This document shows, in pieces, positions 32,696 to 41,031 of a stretch of 47,171 nucleotides of DNA (the stretch's first letter is position 1; the number at the start of each line of letters is the position of its first letter). The notes beneath the pieces are model-generated. The model did no database searches, was not told the origin of the DNA, and worked only from the letters and a program-made list of their open reading frames with translations. A program made the position numbers and the translations under genes. The stretch comes from an uncultured Gammaproteobacteria bacterium (GTDB lineage Bacteria; Pseudomonadota; Gammaproteobacteria; Pseudomonadales; Azotimanducaceae). The stretch lies in contig CAJXCK010000005.1 in the NCBI GenBank assembly GCA_913051785.1, positions 1 to 47,171 of the forward strand. Direction: 5' to 3'.

Positions 32696-33463
32696 ATGTT
32701 AAGAGATTTATCAAATAAAGTTGCGTGGATCACTGGCGCTGGAACGGGAATTGGGGAAGGGGCGGCAGTGGCTTTGAGCGAAGCAGGAATGCGAGTCGCT
32801 CTATCGGGACGCAGAATCGACAAGTTAGAAGAAGTGGCAAACCGCTGTCCGGGCGAGACCGTCATCGAGGTTTTGGACGTTGCAGACAAGAAGGCCGTTA
32901 ATGACGTTGCGGAAAAAATAATTGATCGCTTTGGTGGATTAGATGTTTTGGTTGCGAGTGCTGGGATCAATGTGAAGAACAGGAACTGGCATGATGTTAG
33001 CTTGGAAGATTGGGATTCTGTCATTCGGATTGATTTAGACGGGGCATTTTATTGCTGTAAGGCTGTACTGCCGACAATGAAGAAACAAAGAGAAGGGCTT
33101 ATTATCAATATTTCGTCTTGGGCTGGGAAACACGTTAGTGTGGTTACCGGCCCGGCCTATACCGCGGCAAAACATGCCATGAACGCGATGAACGAGAGTA
33201 TCAACATGGAAGCGTGTAGTTACGGAGTGCGAGCTTGCGCAATTTGTCCTGGAGAGGTCGCGACCCCAATTTTGGATAACAGGCCAATTCCGGTTTCCGA
33301 TGACGATCGAGCGAAGATGGTTCAGTCTGAGGACTGCGGCGAAGTAATCCGTTTTCTGGCGCAGCTGCCAAACCACGTATGCATAAACGATCTAACGATA
33401 AGTCCTACCTGGAACCGCGGTTATGTCGCCTCGGCCAAGGCCCAAATACCACAGCCAGATTAG
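32696..33463 (+). CDS. SDR family oxidoreductase
   Basis: A 255-residue classical short-chain dehydrogenase. TGAGTGIG at about residues 14-21 binds the cofactor, SGRRIDKL follows beta-2 (Arg suggesting NADP), ASAGINVKN near 87, NISSWAG supplies the catalytic Ser, and YTAAKHAM the Tyr-x-x-x-Lys pair. The track begins at 32552 within slyX on the opposite strand; ATG 32696 with GGGAGG just upstream is the true start. Its position among F420 genes does not change the expectation that it uses NAD(P). Confidence 0.9.
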   Translation: MLRDLSNKVAWITGAGTGIGEGAAVALSEAGMRVALSGRRIDKLEEVANRCPGETVIEVLDVADKKAVNDVAEKIIDRFGGLDVLVASAGINVKNRNWHDVSLEDWDSVIRIDLDGAFYCCKAVLPTMKKQREGLIINISSWAGKHVSVVTGPAYTAAKHAMNAMNESINMEACSYGVRACAICPGEVATPILDNRPIPVSDDDRAKMVQSEDCGEVIRFLAQLPNHVCINDLTISPTWNRGYVASAKAQIPQPD

Positions 33464-34392
33464 TCTTCGTTGTTTAATTCGGCGATTCTCGGCATGAGCT
33501 CTTCAATCAAAAGCTTTGTTTGCTGAATCATGTCGGCATGACCGTCAGCAATTGGTCTGAGTATAAATTTGTGAGCTCCGGCTTTATGGAATTCCTTTAA
33601 GAGTTCTAGCATTGCCTCGGCATCGCCAATCGCTGAATATTCCTTGGGGTCTTTGCCGAGTCTTTCCTGCATTAACTTATTGTATTTCGATACGATGGGT
33701 TCATCGGGCGAGCCAAATCGAACCGCGAAACCGGCACCAAAGTGATCCTCATCTATTTCCCGACCCAGCTCTGCACAACGCTCTTTGATCCGTCGGATAA
33801 CGGGTTGAATTTCTGCTGCAGTCTCGATGCCAGCCTGCCATCCTGTACCCCAGCGGGCGGTTCGCTCTATCGCGGCTTCGGCAGATCCGCCCACCCATAG
33901 AGGCATTGGGTTCTGAACTGGCTTGGGGTTAATTGTTGCTTTTTCTAACCGGTAATAATCACCCACGAAATCAACCCTATCCTCTGTCCAGAGTCGGGCA
34001 ATAATTTGAAGACCCTCATCTGTTCTTTTGCCTCTACCTTTCGTTGCTTTGCCCGTTGCTGAGTAATCTCTAGAGAGCGCGCTCCCAACTGCAAAGACCG
34101 GTAGAAGCCTCCCTTCGGAAAGTATATCTATCGTCGCGCACGCTTTAGCTATAAGGATGGGGTCTCTGAGGCCAAGGCTGGCCGCATTCATTCCAAATTT
34201 AATTTTTTTTGTCGCGCCGGCCAAAGCTGCCATCACACTCATCACCTCAAGGTTAGGAGTAGAGTCAATTATTCGGTCACTTTGCCAAATAGAATTTATG
34301 CCTCCCTCTTCACAAAGTGAGACCCACTTCCAAAACCCTTTTGCATCTTCGAAGTTGAAGCTTGCTATACCTAGACCGGCGTTTATTGACAT
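33460..34392 (-). CDS. LLM-class oxidoreductase (probably F420-dependent)
   Basis: A 310-residue luciferase-fold protein. SIWQSDRIIDSTPNLEVM near residue 34, IKFGMNAASLGLRDPILIAK near 64, and LPVFAVGSALSRDY near 97 are LLM-family blocks, and PMPLWVGGSAEAAIERTARWG near 163 is typical of F420-linked members. The cofactor could also be FMN. It overlaps the SDR end by four bases on the opposite strand. It shares little with the other LLM gene and is a distinct subfamily. Confidence 0.85.
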   Translation of the reverse strand: MSINAGLGIASFNFEDAKGFWKWVSLCEEGGINSIWQSDRIIDSTPNLEVMSVMAALAGATKKIKFGMNAASLGLRDPILIAKACATIDILSEGRLLPVFAVGSALSRDYSATGKATKGRGKRTDEGLQIIARLWTEDRVDFVGDYYRLEKATINPKPVQNPMPLWVGGSAEAAIERTARWGTGWQAGIETAAEIQPVIRRIKERCAELGREIDEDHFGAGFAVRFGSPDEPIVSKYNKLMQERLGKDPKEYSAIGDAEAMLELLKEFHKAGAHKFILRPIADGHADMIQQTKLLIEELMPRIAELNNED

Positions 34393-34549
34393 TTATTTCT
34401 TCGTTTTATTTGTTGAGGCTAGATTATTATGACCCGATGCAAAGCTGCAAACGGGCTTTATTTTTAGAAACACCCGTCGCGGTTAGCCGCTGTGATAAGA
34501 GTGATCAACATTTTCGATAATTTTCGAAGGCAAACAGGGGATTTATTCG

Positions 34550-35554
34550 ATGGATAAACAGGTGCTTGTAGCGGATATAGGTGCTACGAATTCGAGGTTC
34601 CAGCTAGCGACTGTCGGCTCGGGTCATCCTGTGAGTATCGATCTGATGGATGATGCGCTCGTTCTGCCCACAAATACCTTTCATGATCAGTTCCACCTGA
34701 TTGATGAGATCAAAGAGCGAATTAATCTGCAGGGTAGTTCGGATTTTATCTGCGCTGCCGCCGGGCCGGTTAACTCGAAAGAAGAACGCGTCGAGCTTAC
34801 CAACATAAACTTGAAATTAGATGCCGAGACCTTCAATAGCGAATTGGATCTAAATACGCAGATAATTAATGACTTTCACGCGGCAGCAATGTCCATAGGC
34901 AGCCTACGAGAGACAGAGGTTTTGGGCGGCGATGATCAGAGATTATTGGAATTGGCTTCAAGGAAAGTAGTGTTGGGACCTGGCACCGGTTTAGGTTCAG
35001 CTCTTGTGAATGGAGTTGTCAGTGAGGCTGTCGGGTACGATGTAGCGGAGTCGGAAGCCGGCCACGCCGATTTCGCCCCTGGCAACCACTTAGAGTTGGA
35101 ACTTTGGAGCTGGTTGGCGAGAGATACAGGTCACGTCTGCTGGGAGGACATACTCAGTGGACCCGGAATTCTGCGCTTGTATGCCGCAATGAATGGCATA
35201 TGGGGCACGTCGACCAAATTAGATACACCAGAGGAAGTTCTCTCTTCTGGTTTGAATTACGAAGACCCGGTTTGCCACCAAACCGTAGAGACATTTACTG
35301 GCATCTTGGGGTCTATGGCAGGCAATATGGCCTTGAATTCATGCGCGCAAGGTGGGGTATTTCTAGTGGGAGAGATCGTCTCCGCGATGATTGACTATCT
35401 AGCCGATAGCCCATTGAGAAGAAGGTTCGAAGAAAGGGGTGCCTTATCAGATTATGTTTCCAAGATACCTATAGTTATCTCTGCAGATAAAAATCTTGGT
35501 CTTCTGGGAGCTGCAAACTACGCGGCGCAGCGCTTAAGCAGTCACTCAGCCTGA
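34550..35554 (+). CDS. glk: Glucokinase (Glk family)
   Basis: A 334-residue bacterial glucokinase of the Glk (non-ROK) type. VADIGATNSRFQLA opens the ATP site, AAAGPVNS near residue 68, NDFHAAAMSIG near 106 with the catalytic Asp, LGPGTGLGSALV near 140, and ESEAGHADFAP near 169. It phosphorylates glucose at C6 in the cytoplasm. The ATG lies after a 157-base gap from the LLM gene. Its 3' end overlaps the crotonase gene by 13 bases. Confidence 0.9.
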   Translation: MDKQVLVADIGATNSRFQLATVGSGHPVSIDLMDDALVLPTNTFHDQFHLIDEIKERINLQGSSDFICAAAGPVNSKEERVELTNINLKLDAETFNSELDLNTQIINDFHAAAMSIGSLRETEVLGGDDQRLLELASRKVVLGPGTGLGSALVNGVVSEAVGYDVAESEAGHADFAPGNHLELELWSWLARDTGHVCWEDILSGPGILRLYAAMNGIWGTSTKLDTPEEVLSSGLNYEDPVCHQTVETFTGILGSMAGNMALNSCAQGGVFLVGEIVSAMIDYLADSPLRRRFEERGALSDYVSKIPIVISADKNLGLLGAANYAAQRLSSHSA

Positions 35555-36330
35555 CTTCGGCCTCTCTCCTGGATCTCGTTTCTCCGTGCGGCAACTTTTT
35601 CAGGCCTGACCTCACGTTTGCCATGGGCTCGATTGGCGTTTTTCTCTTCGATCAAGCCCTCCGATAGGGTCGATTCCCAACCTGCGTTGATAATACGTCG
35701 CATTTCTGTTCGGGTTGCCTCGTCGGTAGACATAATATCGCGTGCTAACCCAGAGCAATGAACAATCAATTCCTCTTCTTCAACTATTCTGTTCAGAAGG
35801 CCCCAAGAACAAGCTGTTTCAGCATCCAGAAAGTTTCCTGTGAGACTTAGTTCTCGAGCTCGATTAACTCCAATGATTCTGGGTAGTCTTTGAGATAAAC
35901 CCCACCCAGGAACGACACCAACTCTGGCATGAGTGTCGGCGAACTTAGCATTCGGGGTGCCAATGAGAAAGTCACACATGAGTGCTATTTCGAAACCGCC
36001 TGTTATTGCGTAGCCGTTGATAGCTCCAATAATGGGTACTTGAACATTAGACATTGCCTGCGCGACATCTGATTCAATTTTTCCAGAGGCCTCTATCTCG
36101 CCGCCTAACTCTTTTAGGTCTAGGCCGACGGTAAAAGCCCGGCCGCTTCCTGTTAGTATGACGACTTTCGTTTTGCCGTCGGATGCTAGCTCTTTAAATG
36201 TTTCGGCGAGCCTGTTGCGAAGAGAGATTGAAAGTGCATTGAGTGAAGATGGACGATTAAGCGTCACAATTGCAATTCCGTCCTGTCTTTCTAATAGAAC
36301 AAGTTCCTGATTTTCCACGATTACTTCCAT
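35542..36330 (-). CDS. Enoyl-CoA hydratase-related protein with one catalytic Glu replaced
   Basis: A 262-residue crotonase-fold protein. Glu114 in GGFEIALMCD is in place, but the position of the second catalytic glutamate is His134 in ADTHARVGVVPGWG. That DTHARVG wording recurs in many proteins annotated EchA, whose true reaction is often unknown; simple hydration may be weak or absent. The track starts at 36450, but the ATG at 36330 (MEVIVENQEL) matches family length. It is divergent from the TRAP operon. Confidence 0.85.
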   Translation of the reverse strand: MEVIVENQELVLLERQDGIAIVTLNRPSSLNALSISLRNRLAETFKELASDGKTKVVILTGSGRAFTVGLDLKELGGEIEASGKIESDVAQAMSNVQVPIIGAINGYAITGGFEIALMCDFLIGTPNAKFADTHARVGVVPGWGLSQRLPRIIGVNRARELSLTGNFLDAETACSWGLLNRIVEEEELIVHCSGLARDIMSTDEATRTEMRRIINAGWESTLSEGLIEEKNANRAHGKREVRPEKVAARRNEIQERGRSQAE

Positions 36331-36459
36331 AAAACACGTCCAGCTTACTATATGGAGCATGATTTGCTCTGTATATGCGTTCTTTTCCGTGTCAGCTCCT
36401 AACCAAAGAAAGTAGGAAGGGCGATTACGACAACGTATAATCAAGCTCAAGAAGGAGGT

Positions 36460-37320
36460 TTGATCATCTTTATAAAAACACTCAGGTTATTGGCCGCGTT
36501 AGCAGCAATTCCCCTCTTGACAGGTTGTTCGGCCATAATTGGGTCTGCAACACAAAGATTGGCGGATGACCTCGGTCGCGCCATTCTGAATAGTAATGAC
36601 CCAGCGATGGTGAGAGATGGAGCACCAGCGTTCTTGATCCTTATTGATTCGATGTTGAGTTCGAACCCCGAGAATCCTGCGCTTCTAGCACAATCAGCAG
36701 AGCTCCTGTCGTCCTATGCTGGAGCTTTTGTAACTGAGCCCGAGCGCGGAAAGAAAATGCACAACAGGGCAAAACAGCAGATCCTGGATTCAGTCTGTAT
36801 GACACTCGAAAATGGGTGTAATTTGACGACGGTTCCCTACAAACAATTCGAGCTTTGGGTTGAATCGCAATCAAACGTTCCGGTCCTCTATAACCTCGGC
36901 AGTATATGGGCTGGTTGGATACAAGCCAGAAGCGATGATTTTGGTGCGATCGCAGAACTAGCACGTGTCAAAAGCATAATGGAGCGCGTTCGGTATTTAG
37001 ATGATTCTCACGCGAATGGTGGCGTCTATTTGTATTTGGGGGTGTTTGATACGTTAGTCCCGCCGGGACTGGGTGGTAAGCCCGAGCAAGGAAAAGCCCA
37101 TTTCGAGAGAGCGTTGGATATTTCAGATGGACAGAACCTGATGGTTAAAGTGATGTATGCCGAACAATACGCGAGACTAATATTCGATAGAGACCTGCAC
37201 GATAGTCTTTTAAGAGAGGTATTGTCCTCACCCGCCGACTCGGCGGGTCTAACTTTGATGAATACTGTTGCTCAAGAGAGAGCAAGAGGTCTTATGGAAA
37301 CAGCCGATGAATATTTCTAG
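36460..37320 (+). CDS. TRAP transporter TatT component, lipoprotein
   Basis: A 286-residue TatT-family protein (TRAP-associated, TPR-like). The N-terminus is a lipoprotein signal: a basic start, hydrophobic LLAALAAIPLL, and the lipobox LTGC. Helical repeats follow (NPENPALLAQSAELLSSYAG; GGKPEQGKAHFERALDI). It should sit in the periplasm, anchored to a membrane, and help deliver ligand to DctP. The start is unclear: GGAGG is only one base before the TTG at 36460, so an ATC at 36463 or 36466 may be used. It is the first gene of the TRAP operon and overlaps dctP by 14 bases. Confidence 0.85.
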   Translation: MIIFIKTLRLLAALAAIPLLTGCSAIIGSATQRLADDLGRAILNSNDPAMVRDGAPAFLILIDSMLSSNPENPALLAQSAELLSSYAGAFVTEPERGKKMHNRAKQQILDSVCMTLENGCNLTTVPYKQFELWVESQSNVPVLYNLGSIWAGWIQARSDDFGAIAELARVKSIMERVRYLDDSHANGGVYLYLGVFDTLVPPGLGGKPEQGKAHFERALDISDGQNLMVKVMYAEQYARLIFDRDLHDSLLREVLSSPADSAGLTLMNTVAQERARGLMETADEYF

Positions 37321-38326
37321 TCAAAAACAATCTGTCTTCATATGTTTAGTTTGCGTGGTTTTCCTGTCTTTCGGAGCGAACTCCGCGACGTTAAAAATTG
37401 CGACACTATCTCCTGAGGGTACTGCTTGGATGAAAATGTTGAGGCAAGCCGCCGCTAATATTGAGGCTGATACGGGCGGTGAGGTCAAACTCAAGATCTA
37501 TCCTGGCGGTGTGATGGGTGATGACAAAGCGGTCCTTCGTAAAATGAGGATTGGCCAGCTTCAGGGTGCCGCCTTAACGTCGGGTGGTGTCATGCAACCC
37601 TATCCGGATATCGTGCTCTACAATCTTCCGTTGACCTTCCGAAACAGAGGGGAAATTGAGTACGTGCGTCAAAAAATGGACGCAAAACTTATGCAGGGAC
37701 TTCGCGAGAAGAAGTTTGTTGGCTTTGGAATAGCGGAAGTAGGATTTGCTTATCCTATGACGCAAGAGGCTGTCTCGTCAGTCAGCGATTTCAAAAATCT
37801 TAAAGTGTGGGCTCCAGACAATGATCCCGGAGCCATGCGAGCGTATAGTACTTTTGACCTGACGCCGATTCCGTTGCCAATATCAGATGTTTTAACAGGA
37901 CTTCAGACTGGGCTTATCAATGCGATTGGATCACCCCCCGTCGCGACGATAGCACTTCAATGGCACACGCAGGTGACACACCTTCTCGATCTCCCTCTAT
38001 TATACGTTTACGGATCTTTCGTTCTCAGTGAAAAGGCTTTTGGGAAGCTGTCACCCGATCAGCAAAAAGTAGTGAGTAAAGAGCTGTCGGTAGCAGTTCA
38101 AGCTGTAGATCTAGCAGCCAAAAAAGATAATGAATCGGCTGGGCAGGCCTTAAAATCACAAGGGCTTGTTTGGCTAAAGCCCAACGAGTCCGAGGAGGCT
38201 GAATGGTATCGTTTGGCGGAAGCTGCTAACGCTAAACTAATTGATCAGGGCTATGTTTCCCGCGGGATTTTTAATGAAATGATGAGCCATTTGGCCGATT
38301 ATAGAGTGGGTACAAGCGCTGATTGA
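37307..38326 (+). CDS. dctP: TRAP transporter substrate-binding protein DctP
   Basis: A 339-residue periplasmic binding protein. It has a signal peptide ending near FGANSATLKIATL, then the DctP fold: PEGTAWMKMLRQAAANIEADTGG, IYPGGVMGDDKAVLRKM, and VWAPDNDPGAMRAYSTFDLTP near 178-196, where the conserved Arg that pairs with substrate carboxylates is expected. The ligand is probably an organic acid but is not deducible. The ATG at 37307 overlaps the tatT end; the track start at 37268 would lie further inside it. Confidence 0.9.
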   Translation: MNISSQKQSVFICLVCVVFLSFGANSATLKIATLSPEGTAWMKMLRQAAANIEADTGGEVKLKIYPGGVMGDDKAVLRKMRIGQLQGAALTSGGVMQPYPDIVLYNLPLTFRNRGEIEYVRQKMDAKLMQGLREKKFVGFGIAEVGFAYPMTQEAVSSVSDFKNLKVWAPDNDPGAMRAYSTFDLTPIPLPISDVLTGLQTGLINAIGSPPVATIALQWHTQVTHLLDLPLLYVYGSFVLSEKAFGKLSPDQQKVVSKELSVAVQAVDLAAKKDNESAGQALKSQGLVWLKPNESEEAEWYRLAEAANAKLIDQGYVSRGIFNEMMSHLADYRVGTSAD

Positions 38327-38798
38327 AAAAATTATAGTCCTACTGCGAAGATTAGAAGATGGTCTTTTAGTCTGCTTGCTAGGGGGGTTGATCTTGCTGC
38401 CGGTTGCCCAAGTGGTTCTGAGAAACTTGGGTCTGGGAGGGTTTTATTGGGGGGACAGTGCGGTTAGGGTTATTGTGCTCTGGATCGCCATGCTTGGGGC
38501 TTTGATTGCCTCTCGCGAGGATAATCACATTCGAATTGATTTGCTCTCGAGACTTTTTTCTAAGGGCTCGTTAGGGTTTTCTGCAACAACTTTTCAGAGG
38601 GCGAATTATCTCTTTACCTGTTTCATCTTGGTGATATTTGCCTACGCAAGCTTGCAGTTTGTTTACTATGAGTATGTAGATGGGGCGATCGCTTTTGGGC
38701 TAGTTCCTGCGTGGATATGCGAGCTCATCATACCGCTCGCCTCGGGATTGATGTCGATAAGATACTTTGTCTATTCCTTTCGTGGTCTGCCTCAATGA
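38322..38798 (+). CDS. dctQ: TRAP transporter small permease DctQ
   Basis: A 158-residue four-helix membrane subunit. DctQ family features include IEKIIVLLRRLEDGLLV before TM1, QVVLRNLGLGGFYWGD, and ASREDNHIRIDLLSRL near 65. The track begins at a TTG (38376) inside TM1, but the family N-terminus continues upstream in frame with no ATG, GTG or TTG. The best start is ATT at 38322, whose ATTGA overlaps the dctP TGA; CTG 38319 is the other candidate. It overlaps dctM in an ATGA junction. Confidence 0.8.
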   Translation: MEKIIVLLRRLEDGLLVCLLGGLILLPVAQVVLRNLGLGGFYWGDSAVRVIVLWIAMLGALIASREDNHIRIDLLSRLFSKGSLGFSATTFQRANYLFTCFILVIFAYASLQFVYYEYVDGAIAFGLVPAWICELIIPLASGLMSIRYFVYSFRGLPQ

Positions 38799-40075
38799 CC
38801 TTGCTAGCCATATTACTTCTTCTATTCTTCGCGTTAATGGGAGCACCACTTTTTGCCGTGCTCCTTGGGGCATCAATGTTGGGATTTTTCACTGCTGAGA
38901 TTGAATTAGCAGCGGTAGCGATTGAACTCTATCGTATCGTTGATACCCCTTTATTGGTCGCGCTGCCGCTATTCACCTTTAGTGGATACGTTCTAAGTGC
39001 AGCAGGTACATCGCAACGATTGGTCGCTGTCTTTCAAAGCGTTTTTGGGATGATCCCGAGTGGGTTGGCTATTGTGGCTTTCTTCGCGTGCGCTGTTTTT
39101 ACCGCGCTAACCGGTGCTTCTGGAGTTACTATCGTCGCTTTGGGGGCCTTATTATTACCAGCACTCAAGTCCGCTGGCTTTGGAGAGCGTTTCTCATTGG
39201 GTCTAGTGACGACATCCGGTAGCCTTGGTCTTCTCCTAGTGCCTTCCGTGCCCTTGATTTTATATGGTGTGATTGCCCAGCAATTGGATCTAGGACCCGC
39301 TTTCACTATGACGGAACTTTTTGTCGCCGGACTAGTTCCGATGTTCCTCATGTTGTTTTGTCTCAGTGTCTGGACACTGGTTAAATATTCTGGAGGAGAG
39401 ATACCTACTGTCCCTTTTAGCGCAGCAAAGCTTAAAACAGCGCTTTGGGACGCTCGCTGGGAAATTCCGCTCCCCTTCGTGGTTTTGGGAGGGATTTTTG
39501 GCGGTTTCCTAGCGATTTCAGAGGCGGCGGCGATGACGGCTCTGTATGTTGTGGTCATCGAAGTGTTTTTTTACCGTGAAGTATCTTCTCGAGACCTTAC
39601 TTCGATCGGAAAAGATTCAATGGTTATGGTGGGTGGAATCTTATTGATTCTCGGAGTGGCTTTGGGATTCACCAACTACTTGGTTGATGCCGAGGTGCCG
39701 CAGATGATTATGTCGTGGCTAAAAGAATACATCACGAACCCTCTATTGTTTTTACTCATGTTAAACATTTTGCTTTTAGCGCTTGGGGCCGTTTTGGATA
39801 TTTTTTCAGCGCTCGTAATCATGGTTCCCTTGTTGTTGCCTGTAGCCGTCAGTTACGGGATACACCCGGTCCACTTGGGTATTATTTTTCTCGCTAATCT
39901 TCAGGTTGGTTATTTTACGCCACCTGTTGGAATGAATTTGTTCATCGCCAGCTATCGCTTTAAGAAACCACTAACTGAGCTCTACTCGGCGACATTACCT
40001 TTCATGGTGATTCTGCTCTTTGCTGTGATGATCATCACTTATGTACCGTTCCTAAGTCTCTGGCATATAGGCTGA
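38795..40075 (+). CDS. dctM: TRAP transporter large permease DctM
   Basis: A 426-residue membrane protein with about twelve hydrophobic segments. It fits the DctM/SiaM family: MGAPLFAVLLGASMLGFF early, TALTGASGVTIVALGALLLPAL near 100 (the substrate/ion loop), SVPLILYGVIAQ near 155, VALGFTNYLV near 288, and LQVGYFTPPVGMNLFIAS near 367. It couples sodium entry to uptake of the DctP ligand. ATG 38795 is the true start; the track extends into dctQ. Confidence 0.93.
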   Translation: MTLLAILLLLFFALMGAPLFAVLLGASMLGFFTAEIELAAVAIELYRIVDTPLLVALPLFTFSGYVLSAAGTSQRLVAVFQSVFGMIPSGLAIVAFFACAVFTALTGASGVTIVALGALLLPALKSAGFGERFSLGLVTTSGSLGLLLVPSVPLILYGVIAQQLDLGPAFTMTELFVAGLVPMFLMLFCLSVWTLVKYSGGEIPTVPFSAAKLKTALWDARWEIPLPFVVLGGIFGGFLAISEAAAMTALYVVVIEVFFYREVSSRDLTSIGKDSMVMVGGILLILGVALGFTNYLVDAEVPQMIMSWLKEYITNPLLFLLMLNILLLALGAVLDIFSALVIMVPLLLPVAVSYGIHPVHLGIIFLANLQVGYFTPPVGMNLFIASYRFKKPLTELYSATLPFMVILLFAVMIITYVPFLSLWHIG

Positions 40076-40079
40076 TAAG

Positions 40080-40499
40080 ATGATTCAAGAACTGATTATC
40101 CCTGTGAAAGGCAAAGGTCTTTATGACATTACCAAGCGAATCAACACATGTGTTTCCAATTATTCGTGCAGCGAAGGCCTGGCTACTATTTTTATAAGAC
40201 ACACCTCAGCCAGTCTCATTATTCAAGAAAATGCCGACCCAGCAGTTCAAGATGACTTAAATAACTGGATGGACAAGCTTGTTCCTGAAAACGATCCGAT
40301 TTTCTCGCATGTTCAGGAAGGTCCCGACGATATGCCTGCGCACATCAAAAGCGCTCTAACGTTGACTAGTGTCTCGATACCTATTGTTGATGGTTTACTT
40401 GGTCTGGGTACTTGGCAGGCAGTGTATCTTTGGGAGCATCGCGCTGTAACTCCAGGCATTCAACGTGATCGGAAGTTGTTAGTCCACGCATCTTACTGA
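40080..40499 (+). CDS. YjbQ family protein (UPF0047)
   Basis: A 139-residue protein of the YjbQ family, sometimes named secondary thiamine-phosphate synthase. ATIFIRHTSASLIIQENADP at about residues 35-54, HIKSALTLTSVSIPI near 87, and LGLGTWQAVYLWEHR near 106 are the conserved blocks, including His residues that bind metal. The ATG follows the dctM stop by four bases, so it is co-transcribed with the TRAP genes. Its biological role is poorly established. Confidence 0.9.
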   Translation: MIQELIIPVKGKGLYDITKRINTCVSNYSCSEGLATIFIRHTSASLIIQENADPAVQDDLNNWMDKLVPENDPIFSHVQEGPDDMPAHIKSALTLTSVSIPIVDGLLGLGTWQAVYLWEHRAVTPGIQRDRKLLVHASY

Positions 40500-40915
40500 T
40501 ACTTATCTTTTTTTTGTTTGTCTTTCAGTTCGTCAGCCCACTTCCTGTGTCCGTCTGGATCTAAGATCATGCTGGAAAAATACAAGAGGAGATCTTTGTG
40601 AGTTTGGTTGAGTCTCGCCTCAACCATCGTCTTCTCACCGTCTTTACTGCTAATGAAACGAAATACGGTTTTTAAGTCGGTATCCGGACCAAGCACACTG
40701 CCGATCTCTTCGTTCAAGACATCGTGCAAATTTGGCAAGTCATCCTCAGTGATCCCTGTATCTTCAGGAGAAAGGACAACATTTGCCCACAAAGTCGCTA
40801 CAGAGACTTGGAAGAAATTTTTGTCTATGAAACTAGTGGCCACTGCCGCCTTTTCTCTTAGCTCAGTGAGGACAGGTTCAAAAGCTTCTTTTAGTTGTTC
40901 AGTCGAATACATCAT
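40493..40915 (-). CDS. Conserved hypothetical protein
   Basis: A 140-residue soluble, charged protein with no family that I recognise. It is mostly predicted helix: an N-terminal EQLKEAFEPVLTELREKA, an acidic middle (SPEDTGITEDDLPNLHD), and a basic C-terminus ending DELKDKQKKDKYQ. There is no signal peptide or membrane segment. It overlaps the yjbQ end by 7 bases and is divergent from the acyl-CoA dehydrogenase pair. Confidence 0.7.
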   Translation of the reverse strand: MMYSTEQLKEAFEPVLTELREKAAVATSFIDKNFFQVSVATLWANVVLSPEDTGITEDDLPNLHDVLNEEIGSVLGPDTDLKTVFRFISSKDGEKTMVEARLNQTHKDLLLYFSSMILDPDGHRKWADELKDKQKKDKYQ

Positions 40916-41031
40916 CCCAATGTTGCCACATCAATCGTAAGAGCTCTATTGTTGATAGTTTGTAGAACTTGATTGTTTGCAAGCGCCTCCTCCGAAACGT
41001 ATTGTAATCGCATTAATTGAGGGTCAAAAAA

